Part shown: positions 35,416 to 45,662 of the stretch, in pieces
Layout of the letters: every line of letters starts with the position of its first letter
How positions within the stretch are numbered: position 1 is the first letter of the stretch
Source: Symsagittifera roscoffensis
Lineage: Eukaryota; Xenacoelomorpha; Acoela; Convolutidae
Assembly: GCF_963678635.1 (NCBI RefSeq)
Contig: NC_087069.1
Coordinates: 17,458,660 to 17,522,659, forward strand
Length of the DNA: 64,000 nt
Reading direction: 5' to 3'
Notes under the pieces: model-generated
The model's database searches: none
Seen by the model: the letters and a program-made list of their open reading frames with translations, nothing else
What the model was told of the DNA's origin: nothing
Made by a program: the position numbers and the translations under genes

Positions 35416-35666
35416 ATAGCGCGAAATATATCGCGCGTTAATTGTACCAAATTGGCCAAAATGGTAATCTTTAAACCCCTGTAACTTTACGAAAAAGGAT
35501 CACAGGTGAAATATCTTTTCAAGTTTGAGCTCAAGACAACAATAACTTTCGAATGATATAGAAAACTTCCGTCAAAAATGGCTAGTTAAAAAATCGAAAT
35601 TTGTCTGAAAAAAAAACCCACCCCGAGCACAAATATTCCGTTACATTCGTATCGAAAGTCGCAACA
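35416..35666 (-). mobile_element. HINE-like repeat N1, right fragment
   Basis: Continues the interrupted copy: ATAGCGCGAAATATATCGCGC, TTGGCCAAAATGG, GCTAGTTAAAAA, CACCCCGAGCACAAATATTCCG, ending with GTCGCAACA, the (mutated) inverse of the family's 5' end TGTTCCGAC. Confidence 0.85.
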
Positions 35667-36881
35667 AAAATACAGAGAATTTATGACCATTTTTAACTAA
35701 ACCTTAAAAAAATTTAATCCATTTAAAGACTAAGTTTGCAAGTTCTCAGATATTATTATCAATGAGAGCTCGATACCGGTATAAGTTTGCTTAATCAGCA
35801 ATTCAGTTTTGTTCATGCTATTAAACCATTTATTTGTTTTTGTCAGAGAACCGCTTAGCAAGATATAACATCTTTTAGATGTTTATTTAAATTTCGTTTG
35901 ACAATCACCTGAGTTTCTTGAAATTTGCTTGCTTATTCTCCCGAGGTTGAAATGTGCAAAATTCGAATTCGAAAAGCAATTTTTCAAGTATAATGCAGTT
36001 TATTCGACCAAACCTGCTTTTCCTTTTCCTTGTTTACCGTGAGTTATATTTGATTAATAGAAACCGTTCTGTTTTTTTTTTAAATCGGAATTTCCCACGG
36101 TTGTCTTTTTATGAATAAACAACAAAACAAAAACCTATTTTTTGGGATACTTTGAGGCATGTTTGCCGGTTTTCTCAATGTTTTTTTTTCAAAGTTGCCA
36201 AAGAGTTTGAGCTAGCTGTAATCTTAGGTTGTCTGGTAGGGTTTTGCAGGTCACCTGACTGAACGTTTTTTTTTCGAGGAGCTCTTACTCATTAACGACA
36301 TGAAAGAAAAAAACAATCCAAAAAGCGTTCACGTTGAAAAAAGGTCACGTTGATTTTTATCTACTGCCTAAGTTGAATGAACTCATCATTTTTTTTCAAA
36401 CTCAACTTTAATAAAACTTATGTAATTGCAGATATGGGCCCAATCGGGTTTTCTGTGTATAAAATTTTTTTCAAGCACACATTCTTTTTTTAAAGTTTTT
36501 CAAAAGTATTTTGAACAAAATGGGAGCTGAAAGCATTTGCGAAAAAGTTGGATTTTTCCTTTATCAGGTTCTTATGTTTTCTCGATAAATAAAAACAAAT
36601 CATTTTGTAATGAGTTTGCCTTTAGCCTGGTTAGTTGAGTGTATCCCGACTCACATTATCACACTAACAGGAAAAATTTTAGAAATTGAGTTTGATGAAA
36701 AAAAAGTTTTTGGACGGCTGGAGCAGCATGTTACCCCACGAAATGAAGGGATGTTCAATTGACTCGGAAGTTAGTTTTTCAAAGTGAAGCACATCGCTTA
36801 GGTGCCTTAATCCAAAATCAGCTGATACGTCAGATCTTTTTTATATGTTTACTGTTAGAATAATCTAACCATTTATTTCAG
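35667..36881. other. sparse region, possible weak exons near 36521 and 36670
   Basis: Mostly featureless AT-rich DNA. An ATG at 36521 opens MGAESICEKVGFFLYQ before a GT. A second frame after a CACTAACAG acceptor-like site at about 36670 reads KILEIEFDEKKVFGRLEQHV. These could be upstream exons of the one at 36882, but junction phases are not established. Confidence 0.25.
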
Positions 36882-37098
36882 CAAGGAAAGTTTACACATT
36901 AAAAAAAATTGCTCTGAAAAATTTTGGATTGCTAAAACTGCCCCACCTAGTGGAAGGATTAAAATTAAAACTTCTGTATGGCGCTCAACGTTACTTTGTT
37001 TCAGCCTTCATAATTAACGACGCCTTGCCTTACGATTCTGTCGAGTTCATTTTGACAGATCCCAAAACAAAACAGGGAGCAGAATGTCGCAATTTAAA
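36882..37098 (+). CDS. orphan exon, about 71 codons, unidentified
   Basis: Bounded by a strong acceptor (CCATTTATTTCAG ending 36881) and a GTAAGA donor at 37099. Read from base 36884 it is open throughout, with good composition (KKIALKNFGLLKLPHLVEG, then KLLYGAQRYFVSAFIINDAL, then DSVEFILTDPKTKQGAECR). It is longer than expected by chance in such AT-rich DNA. The protein family is not recognised, and neighbouring exons may be upstream (36.5-36.8 kb) or missing. Confidence 0.5.
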
Positions 37099-37854
37099 GT
37101 AAGAACGTTAGAGTTTTATTAGAATCACCGGTGTCGAGGTAGTCCACGTAGAATTTTTTTAAATCACCAAAAGACAGATTGATTCTTCTTATTATATTAC
37201 CTCAACGTCAAATATTTGAAGAGAAAGCCTGATTGGGTAGTTTACTCTAGGATTTCGAGAGTTTTTACCGTAGAACCAAAACCTAAAATTAATTTTCCTT
37301 TTTGATTTTATGTCAAAATTTGAATTAGACCCGATTTAGATAACTTCTTGACCACATCGTGTCTAATGATAGTTTCTGTAGAAAAATAGCTGAAAAAAAT
37401 TCCCATATTTATTATGACTTTTTTAATATGAAAAACTCCAGTTGTTGGTCGTGAAAAAATACAGTTTTCGAAGGTTCAATCAAAGATATGGCTCAGTTAG
37501 AAGATTCAACAACTTGAAAAGTACGACAGAAAAATCATACCATGGATCTCACAAGTAATTTAAAGTCTTGAAAATAACTTAGCGTTCAAAGTTGGCCAAG
37601 GTTACGTAAAGTTTTAGGATGGAAAAAAAAACAAAAAAAACGCCTGTGAATGTTGATCCAGCCACGATTCAGCATTTCAGTATAAAAAAACACTATATAA
37701 GCAATAAACATGGCGGGGTTCGGACCCATCCCGAGGAATTGATTTTGATTTCTGGTTGAGCACCGCAACAGCACCGCAATAGAATTTTATTTGAGCGACA
37801 TTTTATAAAAGGTTCAAGTGATACTATAATTTTCTATACGTTAATTTCATTCGC
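37099..37854. other. no gene seen
   Basis: AT-rich sequence with no supportable gene or repeat. It may include intron following the exon at 36882. Confidence 0.35.
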
Positions 37855-37975
37855 TTAACCCTCGACCGAAAGAGAGAACTATCGGATCGAGCTTATCGAT
37901 CTTTGCCGTGATCGAACGGAACGACACGAGCAGGGGGTTCGAAACCTATTGTGCTAACCGGTTCAACTAACCACA
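37855..37975 (-). repeat. possible tRNA-like SINE remnant
   Basis: On the reverse strand, GGTTAGCACAATAGG resembles an RNA polymerase III A box and GGTTTCGAACCCC resembles a B box, but they are only a few bases apart, so this is not a tRNA gene. The GC-rich tail (CTCGTGTCGTTCCG) differs from the flanks. At most a degenerate tRNA-derived element. Confidence 0.22.
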
Positions 37976-39412
37976 CAAGACTACCAGTCCTGAACTCATG
38001 CTCAGGTGGAGATCCCCACTTATGGTTGATTTTGAATGAAGGAACTTACTTCCTCAGTCCATGTACCCTTTCTGATGGCCAAAAAAATCGTCAGCTAACA
38101 GAGGCGGAAAACTTGCGCAATGCTGACGAAAAAGAAAATGATTGGACGTGACCAATTCTAGATCGGTAGTGTCTGAGCTCACCTGAAGTATAAGGCGGCA
38201 AACTCGCAGAAGTTTCCAGTTAAGCAAAAAATTTGATCGAGACATTTTTCGGCCAGTTTACGGCAACCTACTATCGCATTGAAGATTCGCCCACACCAGC
38301 GAAGTTGTTTCCCAAATTTTCACCAGGATCTTGGACTCGTGGTGGATTAAAGTTTCACTTTATTTCTTCATGTAGCCAGAGGGCCGGTAGATACTTTCTC
38401 CTTTTGTGGAAGCATTTGAGAAGAAATTTTTCCTGGCTCACAAAAGTCATCCCGGACCAAAAAAGACGGTATAACGCAGTTCGTGAAGAACAGCTCGTTG
38501 CCCACCATACGAAAGCTTGTATTCAAGGAGTGAACGATTTCAATATGGAAGGTGCGGGTGGTAGGGCAGCCAATCAGGACTAACCAGATTTATTAGAGCT
38601 TTGCCTGATGAGCTGCGCCTGATGGTTACATGATTTTGAACAAAATAGTTCGCACCAAAAACTTGCATGCGCCAACCAAAGAATGTATGCGCAAACCCGA
38701 AACGGTCAACTTGGAGAACTGACAATACCGGATTTACAGCGAACTGCAATTGACTCAGGGAATGTAAATGATCAATGCTTCAGCAGCTCAACGTGCAGTT
38801 GACGAAAGAACTACAATATCAATAGATGACGGCCATCCAAGTTTCCAGGTAACTTAGTGTTGAAACATGTTTGCGACACTTGCGACACGCGCTTGATACG
38901 ATCTGTGAAACGAAAAAATTAATTACGCTCAAAATCAAAGAACAGGTCACAATCCGACTTTTTGACGTGAGCTTCTAACTGAAAGTCAAAATATTGTTTC
39001 TTCGGCAAAATTAAGTTCAAACAGATCTGTTATTTTGACATCTTTGCTACGAAAGCTTTTGTGGCGGGGTATTGATAGCAGCCAGTACAACAGATTGTGC
39101 TATAAGCATCAACACGAGATAAATGCACTCCGAACGGGAGACGGTTTTGCATGATTACTTGCACTGCCCACGAGTTGACATGGTGTCAACAATATCATCA
39201 ACAGGCTCTCGAGTCGAAGATATTGAAGGCTTAGAAATCAATAACTTGTTCGAAGGAAACGTTTAATTTTTCAAAAATTTCGAAACTCGGATTCGAGAAT
39301 TGCCGCTAGCCGATCAGTAAAAAGACTGGAATTTCATTTTTCAAGGTTAGCCAGCGATACGGTGATATGTCCCTGTGTGGGTAATCTAGAATGCCAGTCC
39401 TAAAAGCTTGAA
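37976..39412. other. unclassified, weak gag-like traces
   Basis: Balanced composition with several short forward frames, the longest at 38233-38583. Successive frames read KVIPDQKRRYNAVREEQL, then ALPDELRLMV near 38600, then NGQLGELTIPDLQRTAI near 38695-38750. The segment may be a decayed gag-type gene, but no knuckle, protease or RT motif is readable. I make no functional call. Confidence 0.25.
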
Positions 39413-39599
39413 CAAGACTGCTCGTATCAAGGCGAAGCCCTGAATGTTCCGACTGCCTTTTAAGGTTTATGGAGCAGTAATAACATTAAAAAAATTAAAT
39501 ATAAGAAAAAATAAAATGAAAATTTTTTTTTTCCAAAATTTGAAATTTTTTTAATGAAAATCATCCCCCCACACGCCATACAAAGTACAAAAGGATAGA
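39413..39599 (-). mobile_element. HINE-like repeat N2, 3' fragment
   Basis: Begins with CAAGACTGCTCGTATCA (inverse of the family's 3' terminus), then the hairpin sequence, GTTCCGAC inverse repeat, and CCCCCCACACGCCATACAAAG, breaking off at AAAAGGATAG next to LTR element 2. Confidence 0.85.
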
Positions 39600-39623
39600 C
39601 AAAAGGACAAATAGACGCTCACC

Positions 39624-40168
39624 GAAATCAGAAACACAATTATTAAAATTTTACCACATGTTCTGACTTGAAATCAGAAACATAACTCTTAAACTTTTAC
39701 CATATGTTCTGACTTGAAATTATGCGTTTGCTCGATTGATAAAACATCACCAAAAGCAAACATTACAGCATGTGTTGTTTCTTTCTGATTGGTTTAACCA
39801 ACAGATGGAATGTTGAAAATATCAAAATCTATGGTATATAAGGCAAGCGAAAATATACCAAATATCACTTTAACACTTTCTCAAAATCCCAAATCTCACA
39901 ACCACTCTCATACTGAGACCCCCAACCATCCTAATAACCGAAATCTCAAGTCTCTATCTCGATAACTATCAATCCATACCCCAATGTCTCTTGATATAAA
40001 ATTGATGTGTGTTCTCTATATTTGAAATAATATACCTATTTACGAGTGAAAGAAACTTTGTCTGTTGAATAAGAATAGGAAAGTCTTAGCAACATTCAGA
40101 AAGACCCCTTGTTCTAACTAGCTGCGATTTGGTCGATCGCAATAAGTTATATCAAGTTAATTGGAATA
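39624..40168 (+). repeat. LTR element 2, 5' LTR
   Basis: About 545 bp matching 44570-45126. The first ten or so bases (TGTTCTGAATT) are missing on this side. Its start contains roughly 46-bp direct subrepeats (TGTTCTGACTTGAAATCAGAA... ending TTTTACCA), present about 2.5 times here and 3 times in the other LTR, probably U3 enhancer-type repeats. Confidence 0.88.
39835..39842 (+). promoter_or_regulatory. candidate TATA box in LTR element 2
   Basis: TATATAAG within the 5' LTR, about 330 bp before its end. The 3' LTR has TATATGAG at the same place, so one copy has mutated. The position fits an RNA polymerase II core promoter at the U3/R boundary. Confidence 0.5.
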
Positions 40169-40170
40169 TT

Positions 40171-40180
40171 TGGTGCGACC
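40171..40180 (+). other. primer-binding site of LTR element 2
   Basis: TGGTGCGACC two bases after the LTR end, identical to the primer site of element 1. Complementary to a tRNA 3' end GGTCGCACCA. Confidence 0.85.
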
Positions 40181-40189
40181 AATGAGGCA

Positions 40190-40545
40190 CACAAGTTTCA
40201 AAAATTCACTCAAATTTCACTGAAATTCACTCAAAATTCACTCAAATTCACTCAAATCATCCAAATTTCAAAAAGTTGAAATGTTCAAAAATTGAAATTA
40301 AAAAATTTCAAAAAGTTGAAAATTTCAAAAATTGAAATTATCAAAATTTCAAAAAGTTGAAAATTTCAAAAGTTGAAATTATCAAATTTTACAAAATTGA
40401 AACTATCAAATTCCACAAAATTGAAATTATCAAAAATTCAAAAGTTGAAATAATCAAAATTTCAAATTTTTAAACTTTCATAAAGTTGAAATTATCAAAT
40501 TTCAAAATTTCAAAATTTTAATTTGGATATCTTAACTTGAAAAAA
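40190..40545 (+). repeat. A-rich leader tandem repeats
   Basis: Degenerate tandem repeats between the primer site and gag: first ATTCACTCAAA units (40205-40260), then about ten TTTCAAAAAGTTGAAAATT-like units of 25-30 bp, each containing the inverted pair TTTCAA/TTGAAA. Non-coding. Confidence 0.75.
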
Positions 40546-40550
40546 GTAAG

Positions 40551-40925
40551 ATGGCCGATCACCCAATCACCCATCCTAACTTGTCTTTTGTATCATTCTC
40601 AGGAAATAATTCAGACCTAAACGCAAAAGCATTTTGGACTTCAGTTGAGAATAAAATTGTATTCTCACTAGGGCAACGACCCACAGACGCTGGCGCTCAG
40701 CCTAACTATGATCACAGACAAAAAAGTTTGTTTGGATCTCTATTAACAGAAACAGCTCTTGAATGGTATACCGATGAAGTAACTAATATTACTACTTGGC
40801 CTGAATTAAAAAATTTTTTCCTAAAAAGATTCACTGACGGTAGAGATCGATTCAAGCATCGTTTCAAGCATCGTCTTAAATTGAAAATAAAACCTCTCCC
40901 AACGGCCGTAGACACATGCCAGTAA
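40551..40925 (+). pseudogene. gag: gag N-terminal ORF of LTR element 2, truncated
   Basis: 124 codons from ATG 40551 to a TAG/frame end at 40923. FVSFSGNNSDLNAKAFWTSV, followed by LTETALEWYTDEVTNITTWPELKNFFLKRF, is the Ty3/gypsy capsid pattern (hydrophobic target region, A..W, W..F...F..RF). A RFKH repeat and premature end follow. No zinc knuckle is visible downstream, and pol is absent, so the 3' part of gag and all of pol are lost. Confidence 0.65.
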
Positions 40926-41305
40926 AAACAAATATGGCACAGTATAGTATTTCAATTATAACTGAACAGCCGGCTTTGCTAAAACCTGTCTTGAACAAAC
41001 AAATTTTATCAGACTCTGATCTACATAAACTAGCAAAAATAAGCCCAGGTTCATTCTTTCAAAAACTTCTCAACCTCCAAAACCTTCCTCTGATACTTCT
41101 CAGCAATTGCAAAAATCAAAAAATTTCAAAAAAAATGTCTAAAATCACCGATCTCGAAGAAGGTGAAATAATGGACCTTGATCAATCAACTGACCAAGTA
41201 ATCGATGATTTGCTGAAAGTTAGTATAATTTCTATTTTCCGCCACCGTCTAGAACTAAAACTTTTTTGGTTAGCTATATACACTATTTTAATATTTCCCC
41301 CATAA
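40916..41305 (+). pseudogene. junction region reading toward the envelope signal peptide
   Basis: An open frame of 129 codons whose first part is low-complexity. Its end (about 41245-41305) is a hydrophobic segment with FWLAIYTILIFPP, probably the envelope signal peptide, cut off by a TAA at 41303-41305 just before envelope-like sequence resumes. EEGEIMDLDQS (about 41155-41185) is an acidic spacer. Marks the gag-to-env deletion junction. Confidence 0.4.
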
Positions 41306-42938
41306 ATCTGCGCTTTTAATCCAGAGGACAATCTCTACGCTAATACAGCTAATACAGCAGAAGATCTAAAAATTGCATGTTTTGATTGTCAACTAATGAC
41401 ATCGAATAAAATGTTCGCACTCAATAAAGTAGCTCTCTGCAAAATACAACCTGAAAATATCGAAACCACTACAGCCGAAGTTACTCTTTACCAACGGCAT
41501 TATAGTACAAAATTTAACGCGACAATGTATCGTATAAAACACCAATCTATCCGATGGTTTTGTGATTCTTTCGATTCAAGCGGAATAGACGCTCGCCAAA
41601 AAAAAATCACAACTGATATACACATTTCCCTTGATACTTGTAAGCACGCCGCCGAACGGGGATATGTTAACTTAGGATACTCAAAAAATATTCCTTTTCG
41701 CTTCGACGAAAAAATCGTCACAAATACAAATAGAGGCAGAGTTGATGGCGAATACCACAACGAATGCAGCGATCGTTCTTGGATCCATTTGGATACTTTC
41801 GAATCATATATGCAAAATATTTCCTTAACTGTCAATCTAAAAGATGGCACCGTTAATAACTGGCAAAACATTCCATTACCTTGTCCTGTATATGAAAACG
41901 GATGTGAAACAACATCACTCGACCCTTTTGCATATACTTGGAACGAGCCCGAAAACTGCATTTTTTTCGGTTCTCAATAAATTCGAAGCAAAAATGATTC
42001 GAAATGAACAAAAATTATTATATTGTAATAGACTCTTTTACTAAAATATCCAACCAACATACTCGAGGTAGAGACACTCAACAATTTATGCTAAAAAACT
42101 AAATAAACCACAATCTTTATGTGGACACCCAAAAATAGTCTACCCGACCCAATACGAATCATTGTTCATAGCATACCAAAACGGTTTTAATATGGATACT
42201 GTTTTACAAACAAACCCGAGTGCTAATACAGGAATTATTCATTCGGAACCAAATTTGACTTACGTAGAATACGCAAAAAATTAAAATTATCCTTTTGCAC
42301 CAGGACAAATAGACTACAAAGCTCATCTAGGAACAAAACTAGATTATATTCTTTTTCGAAGCTTTTACAGGCTTCGAACTGCCGAATTGGCACTTTTAAC
42401 GAATCAATGTGAGTTAGAACGCTCCATGATTCTCAATACTCCAATGCTCTCTATCGAGAGGCCGCGTTTAGCCGGCTATATTTTGAACCGAAATAGGTCT
42501 ATGTTTTTAGAGACCAATGGCAATGTTGCCTGGCACTACCACTGCCCAAAATTTTATTCTCCATGACATTTAATGGATGCATGCTATAATCGGATACCAA
42601 TTATGTATCGCGAAAAAATTCATTTCGTCGACCCGATCACTCGACAAACGTTTAAATCGGCAGATCATCAAGACTGCTCCGATGAGCATTTGAATCTTTA
42701 TCAACTAGATGTTGATAACAATAATTCTTGGATCGAACTCACACCCTCTATTACTAGAGTAAAAGGTCCAGATCTTTTTAAGCCGAAAGAAATTAAACGG
42801 CAAGTAAAACACTCTTTTGCACCCAGTCATGATGCTTCTATTTACACTTATGCTCAAATGCAAAAATTTTGGAGCATGATTACTGATCACTCTGAAATGA
42901 AAGGTTTATTTACAAAAAGTATCCCAAACTTTTCTTAA
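41306..42938 (+). pseudogene. env: envelope glycoprotein gene of LTR element 2, chuvirus-like, broken
   Basis: Forward frames 41396-41980 (194 codons, with in-frame upstream sequence) and 42573-42938, linked by a frame-broken stretch at 41981-42572. The first has a Cys-spaced ectodomain pattern like element 1's first envelope segment, including paired Cys near its C-terminal end. At about 42409 a CELER motif recurs, followed by the same aromatic and Cys-bearing core and a region matching the chuvirus-like stem. Several stops and frame changes. Only distantly similar to element 1's envelope, so it is a separate lineage of the same glycoprotein type. Assignment by recalled pattern only. Confidence 0.58.
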
Positions 42939-43425
42939 TTCAAGAAAACACTTTTATCTGGACACTAGTAGTCAATGTCAATACGGATCTACGCAAAACA
43001 TATACTTAGACTATCTTATCTCGCCTGACTTTTGGAAGAACGAGTACACTCGTGTTTTTGGTAAATACAGTACTATTTAGAAAGATGCGGAACAATATTT
43101 GCCTCTTTCCTTTTCGTCAAGGTTATACTCGACGCTCTTGTATTTCTAATAAAAGTATTACACATACACAAAATAACCGGCCGAACTCTTCATTTCGGAA
43201 AATTATATTAGCCCCCTCTTACAATATACTTTTCACTTCTATAGTGACTTCAATATTCGCTCAAAAAGAGAACGATTAAAATATTGAGCTTGATCATAGG
43301 CCTCAGGCACCTCAACAAGAGAATTCTGAAAACGAAAATCAGGATAAAAATTATCCTAGACTCCAACTAGTCGATTACAATAATCGACTCGCTGTACCGG
43401 TCTAATTTATTTTATGTTTTAGGAT
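42939..43425 (+). pseudogene. decayed envelope stem/tail region of LTR element 2
   Basis: Frame-broken sequence between the envelope core and the next ORF. Short frames read hydrophobic stretches around 43130-43260 that may be the transmembrane segment, then an acidic/Asn-rich tail ending near a TAA at 43404. Confidence 0.35.
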
Positions 43426-44070
43426 ATGCCCTCTGATCTTCTTCAAACTCCACTTGAAGAAGACTTGCTCGATTTCGAAAACCTTTTGTCTCTAAATGAC
43501 CCTATGGAAATGCCATCCAAAATAATCAACCCGATTAATCAACCAAAATTGAATACCAATTTTAAAATTCCAAAAGCGAAAAACTCTAATTGCATTCAAA
43601 AGAGAAAAGCAATTGTCCGACCTTTCAAAATTCTCCCCTCTTCTTTAACTAGGCAAAACCTACATTCTGAAACTGTAATAGTTCACCAATCCGCAAACTA
43701 TCTAGAACTTGAATCAAAAATCGCGATTCAATTCAAAAAGGAACAAAACCTCAACCCCAGGAAACCACCAAATTTTGACACCAGTTTAAATTACTCGCTC
43801 TCTCCCTTTATTAACCGATTTAAAATTGACACCTATCACCCTTACCGAAACGGTAACGGTGCATACTTTCTGGTTAATCCACAACTCCCCCATCAACATA
43901 TTTGTGTTCCTGCAGCCTTTATAACCGCCCAAATGCAGACTCCAATCCTTGACTCCTACACGGATCAAGTGCAAAAGAATTACATAAACGATTTAAATCG
44001 CATCAACCAAATGCAGAAAACCATAACAGTGCTCCGGGAAAAAAAAAGGACCTCAGCAATAAATATCTGA
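43426..44070 (+). CDS. post-envelope accessory ORF of LTR element 2, intact 214 codons
   Basis: The longest undamaged frame in this element, ATG 43426 to stop 44068-44070. N-terminus acidic (TPLEEDLLDFENLLSL), middle basic and Asn/Pro-rich, then a less biased part (FKIDTYHPYRNGNGAYFLV, HQHICVPAAF) and a C-terminal heptad-like helix rich in Asn/Gln/Ile (NDLNRINQMQKTITVLREK). No signal peptide, Zn motif or transmembrane segment is obvious. Element 1 also has a post-envelope ORF but I see no sequence similarity between them. Its survival while env is broken is notable. Function unknown. Confidence 0.6.
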   Translation: MPSDLLQTPLEEDLLDFENLLSLNDPMEMPSKIINPINQPKLNTNFKIPKAKNSNCIQKRKAIVRPFKILPSSLTRQNLHSETVIVHQSANYLELESKIAIQFKKEQNLNPRKPPNFDTSLNYSLSPFINRFKIDTYHPYRNGNGAYFLVNPQLPHQHICVPAAFITAQMQTPILDSYTDQVQKNYINDLNRINQMQKTITVLREKKRTSAINI

Positions 44071-44569
44071 GCCTAAAAACCCAGGTGGAAGGAAACTATT
44101 AGTTTCAAGATTATCTATTAACCTCCGTCCTTTTATTTTTTAACTCCAACTGTGATTTGGCCGCCGCAACTTTACAAAGTATGTATGCTTCTACAATTTT
44201 AGTCCAGTATTGCTAATAAGTATATTCGCTAAACCAAATTTGAAAAGTTGTATTTGATATTATATTTCTCAAAAGTATCCAGCTGTGATTTGGCCGCCGC
44301 CACTGCTCTACTCTACATGCACATGCACTACAAGCAGCCATTGTTCAACCGACTACAAGCAGCCTTTCTTCAACCAACTACAAGCAGCCATTCATCAACC
44401 GACTACACTACAAGCCGCCACTTTACGAACAAACTATCGAAATCAGAATAAAAACTTTACGCAAACTCTATTAAAACTTTTTTGATGTTTTGTAAATTAT
44501 ATTATGCTTTTGAATTTTTTTTTGTCAACGGGTATCACCGTTTAACAATCACCCTATAAGATGGTTGAA
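44071..44569 (+). repeat. 3' untranslated region of LTR element 2 with ACTACAAGCAGCC repeats
   Basis: GTGATTTGGCCGCCGC occurs at about 44152 and 44285. At 44325-44425 an array of about four units of CAACCGACTACAAGCAGCC plus spacer (roughly 30 bp) follows. The words resemble CTGCGATTTGG near the LTR ends. Non-coding, possibly an RNA structural or packaging region. Confidence 0.65.
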
Positions 44570-45126
44570 TGTTCTGAATTGAAATCAGAAACACAATTAT
44601 TAAACTTTTACCACATGTTCTGACTTGAAATCAGAAACATAATTCTTAAACTTTTACCATATTTTCTGATTTGAAATTATGTGTTTGCTCGGTTGATAAA
44701 ACATCACCAAAAGCAAACATTACAGCATGTGTTGTTTCTTTCTGATTGGCTTAACCAACAGATGGAATGTTGAAAATATCAAAATCTATGGTATATGAGG
44801 CAAGCGAAAATATACCAAATATCACTTTATCACTTTCTCAAAATCTCAAATCTCACAACCACTCTCATACTGAGACCCCCAACCATCCTAATAACGAAAA
44901 TTTGAAATCTCTATCTCGATATCTATCAATCCATAGCCCAATGTCTCTTGATATAAAATTGATGTGTGTCCTCTATATTTGAAATAATATACCTATTTAC
45001 GAGTGAAAGAAACTTTGTCTGTTGAATAAGAATAGGAAAGTCTTAGCAACATTCAGAAAGGCCCCTTGTTCTAACTAGCTGCGATTTGGTCGATCGCAAT
45101 AATTTAAGTCAAGTTAGTTTGGAATA
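44570..45126 (+). repeat. LTR element 2, 3' LTR
   Basis: 557 bp starting TGTTCTGAATTGAAATCAG and ending TTTGGAATA. It contains three 46-bp U3 subrepeats. It is followed without any spacer by the hairpin of HINE-like copy N3. Confidence 0.88.
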
Positions 45127-45662
45127 CAGGGCGAAGCCCTGAATGTTCCGACTGCCTTTTAAGGTTTATGGAGCAGTAATAACATTAAAAAATTAAATGT
45201 AAAAAAAAGTAAAATGAAAATTTTTTTTTCCAAAATTTGAAATTTTTAATGAAAATCATCCCCCCACACGCCATACAAAGTACAAATGGATAGATTTTGC
45301 TCCTTGTAACAAACCAATTATGGCGAATAACTTTCTTTTAACAAATTTGGAACGTTTTCTAAGACAGATTAACTCTCCGCTTAGGCGTTAATAGCGCGAA
45401 ATATATCGCGCGTTAATTGTCCCAAATTGGCCAAAATGGCAATGTTTAAACCCCCATAACTTTACGAAAAATGAGTGAAATATCTTTTCAACGAACAGGT
45501 GAATTATCTTTTCAAATTTGAGCTCAGGACAACAATACATTTCGAATGATATTATAAAACTCCGTCAAAAATGACTAGTTAAAAAGTCGAAATTTTTCTG
45601 AAGAAAAAAACTCCCATCCCGAGCACAAATATTCCGTTACTTTCGTATCGAAAGTCGGAACA
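45127..45662 (-). mobile_element. HINE-like repeat N3 (nearly complete)
   Basis: Reverse copy. The 3' hairpin CAGGGCGAAGCCCTG starts at 45127, so the terminal 15 nt seen in other copies is missing at the LTR junction. The subterminal inverse repeat is at 45144-45152 and the 5' end (inverse of TGTTCCGAC) at 45654-45662. The core palindrome GCGCGAAATATATCGCGC is at about 45394-45411. Confidence 0.85.

Larger units (their letters stand above)
39624..45126 (+). mobile_element. LTR element 2: pol-less, envelope-bearing retroelement
   Basis: A 5.5-kb forward element with two LTRs, primer-binding site TGGTGCGACC, a short gag ORF, a broken envelope gene and a post-envelope ORF, but no protease, RT or integrase. 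Its LTR sequence is unrelated to those of elements 1 and 3, although the primer site and gene order match. HINE-like copies in the same orientation abut both ends, so no simple target duplication can be read. Confidence 0.8.

Noticed and set aside
37900..37960. tRNA gene (A- and B-box-like words)
   Set aside because: The boxes are too close and no cloverleaf can be formed; at most a SINE remnant.
44325..44425. CRISPR-like array of ACTACAAGCAGCC repeats
   Set aside because: Eukaryotic retroelement context, degenerate repeats and spacers made of the same sequence; it is a minisatellite.
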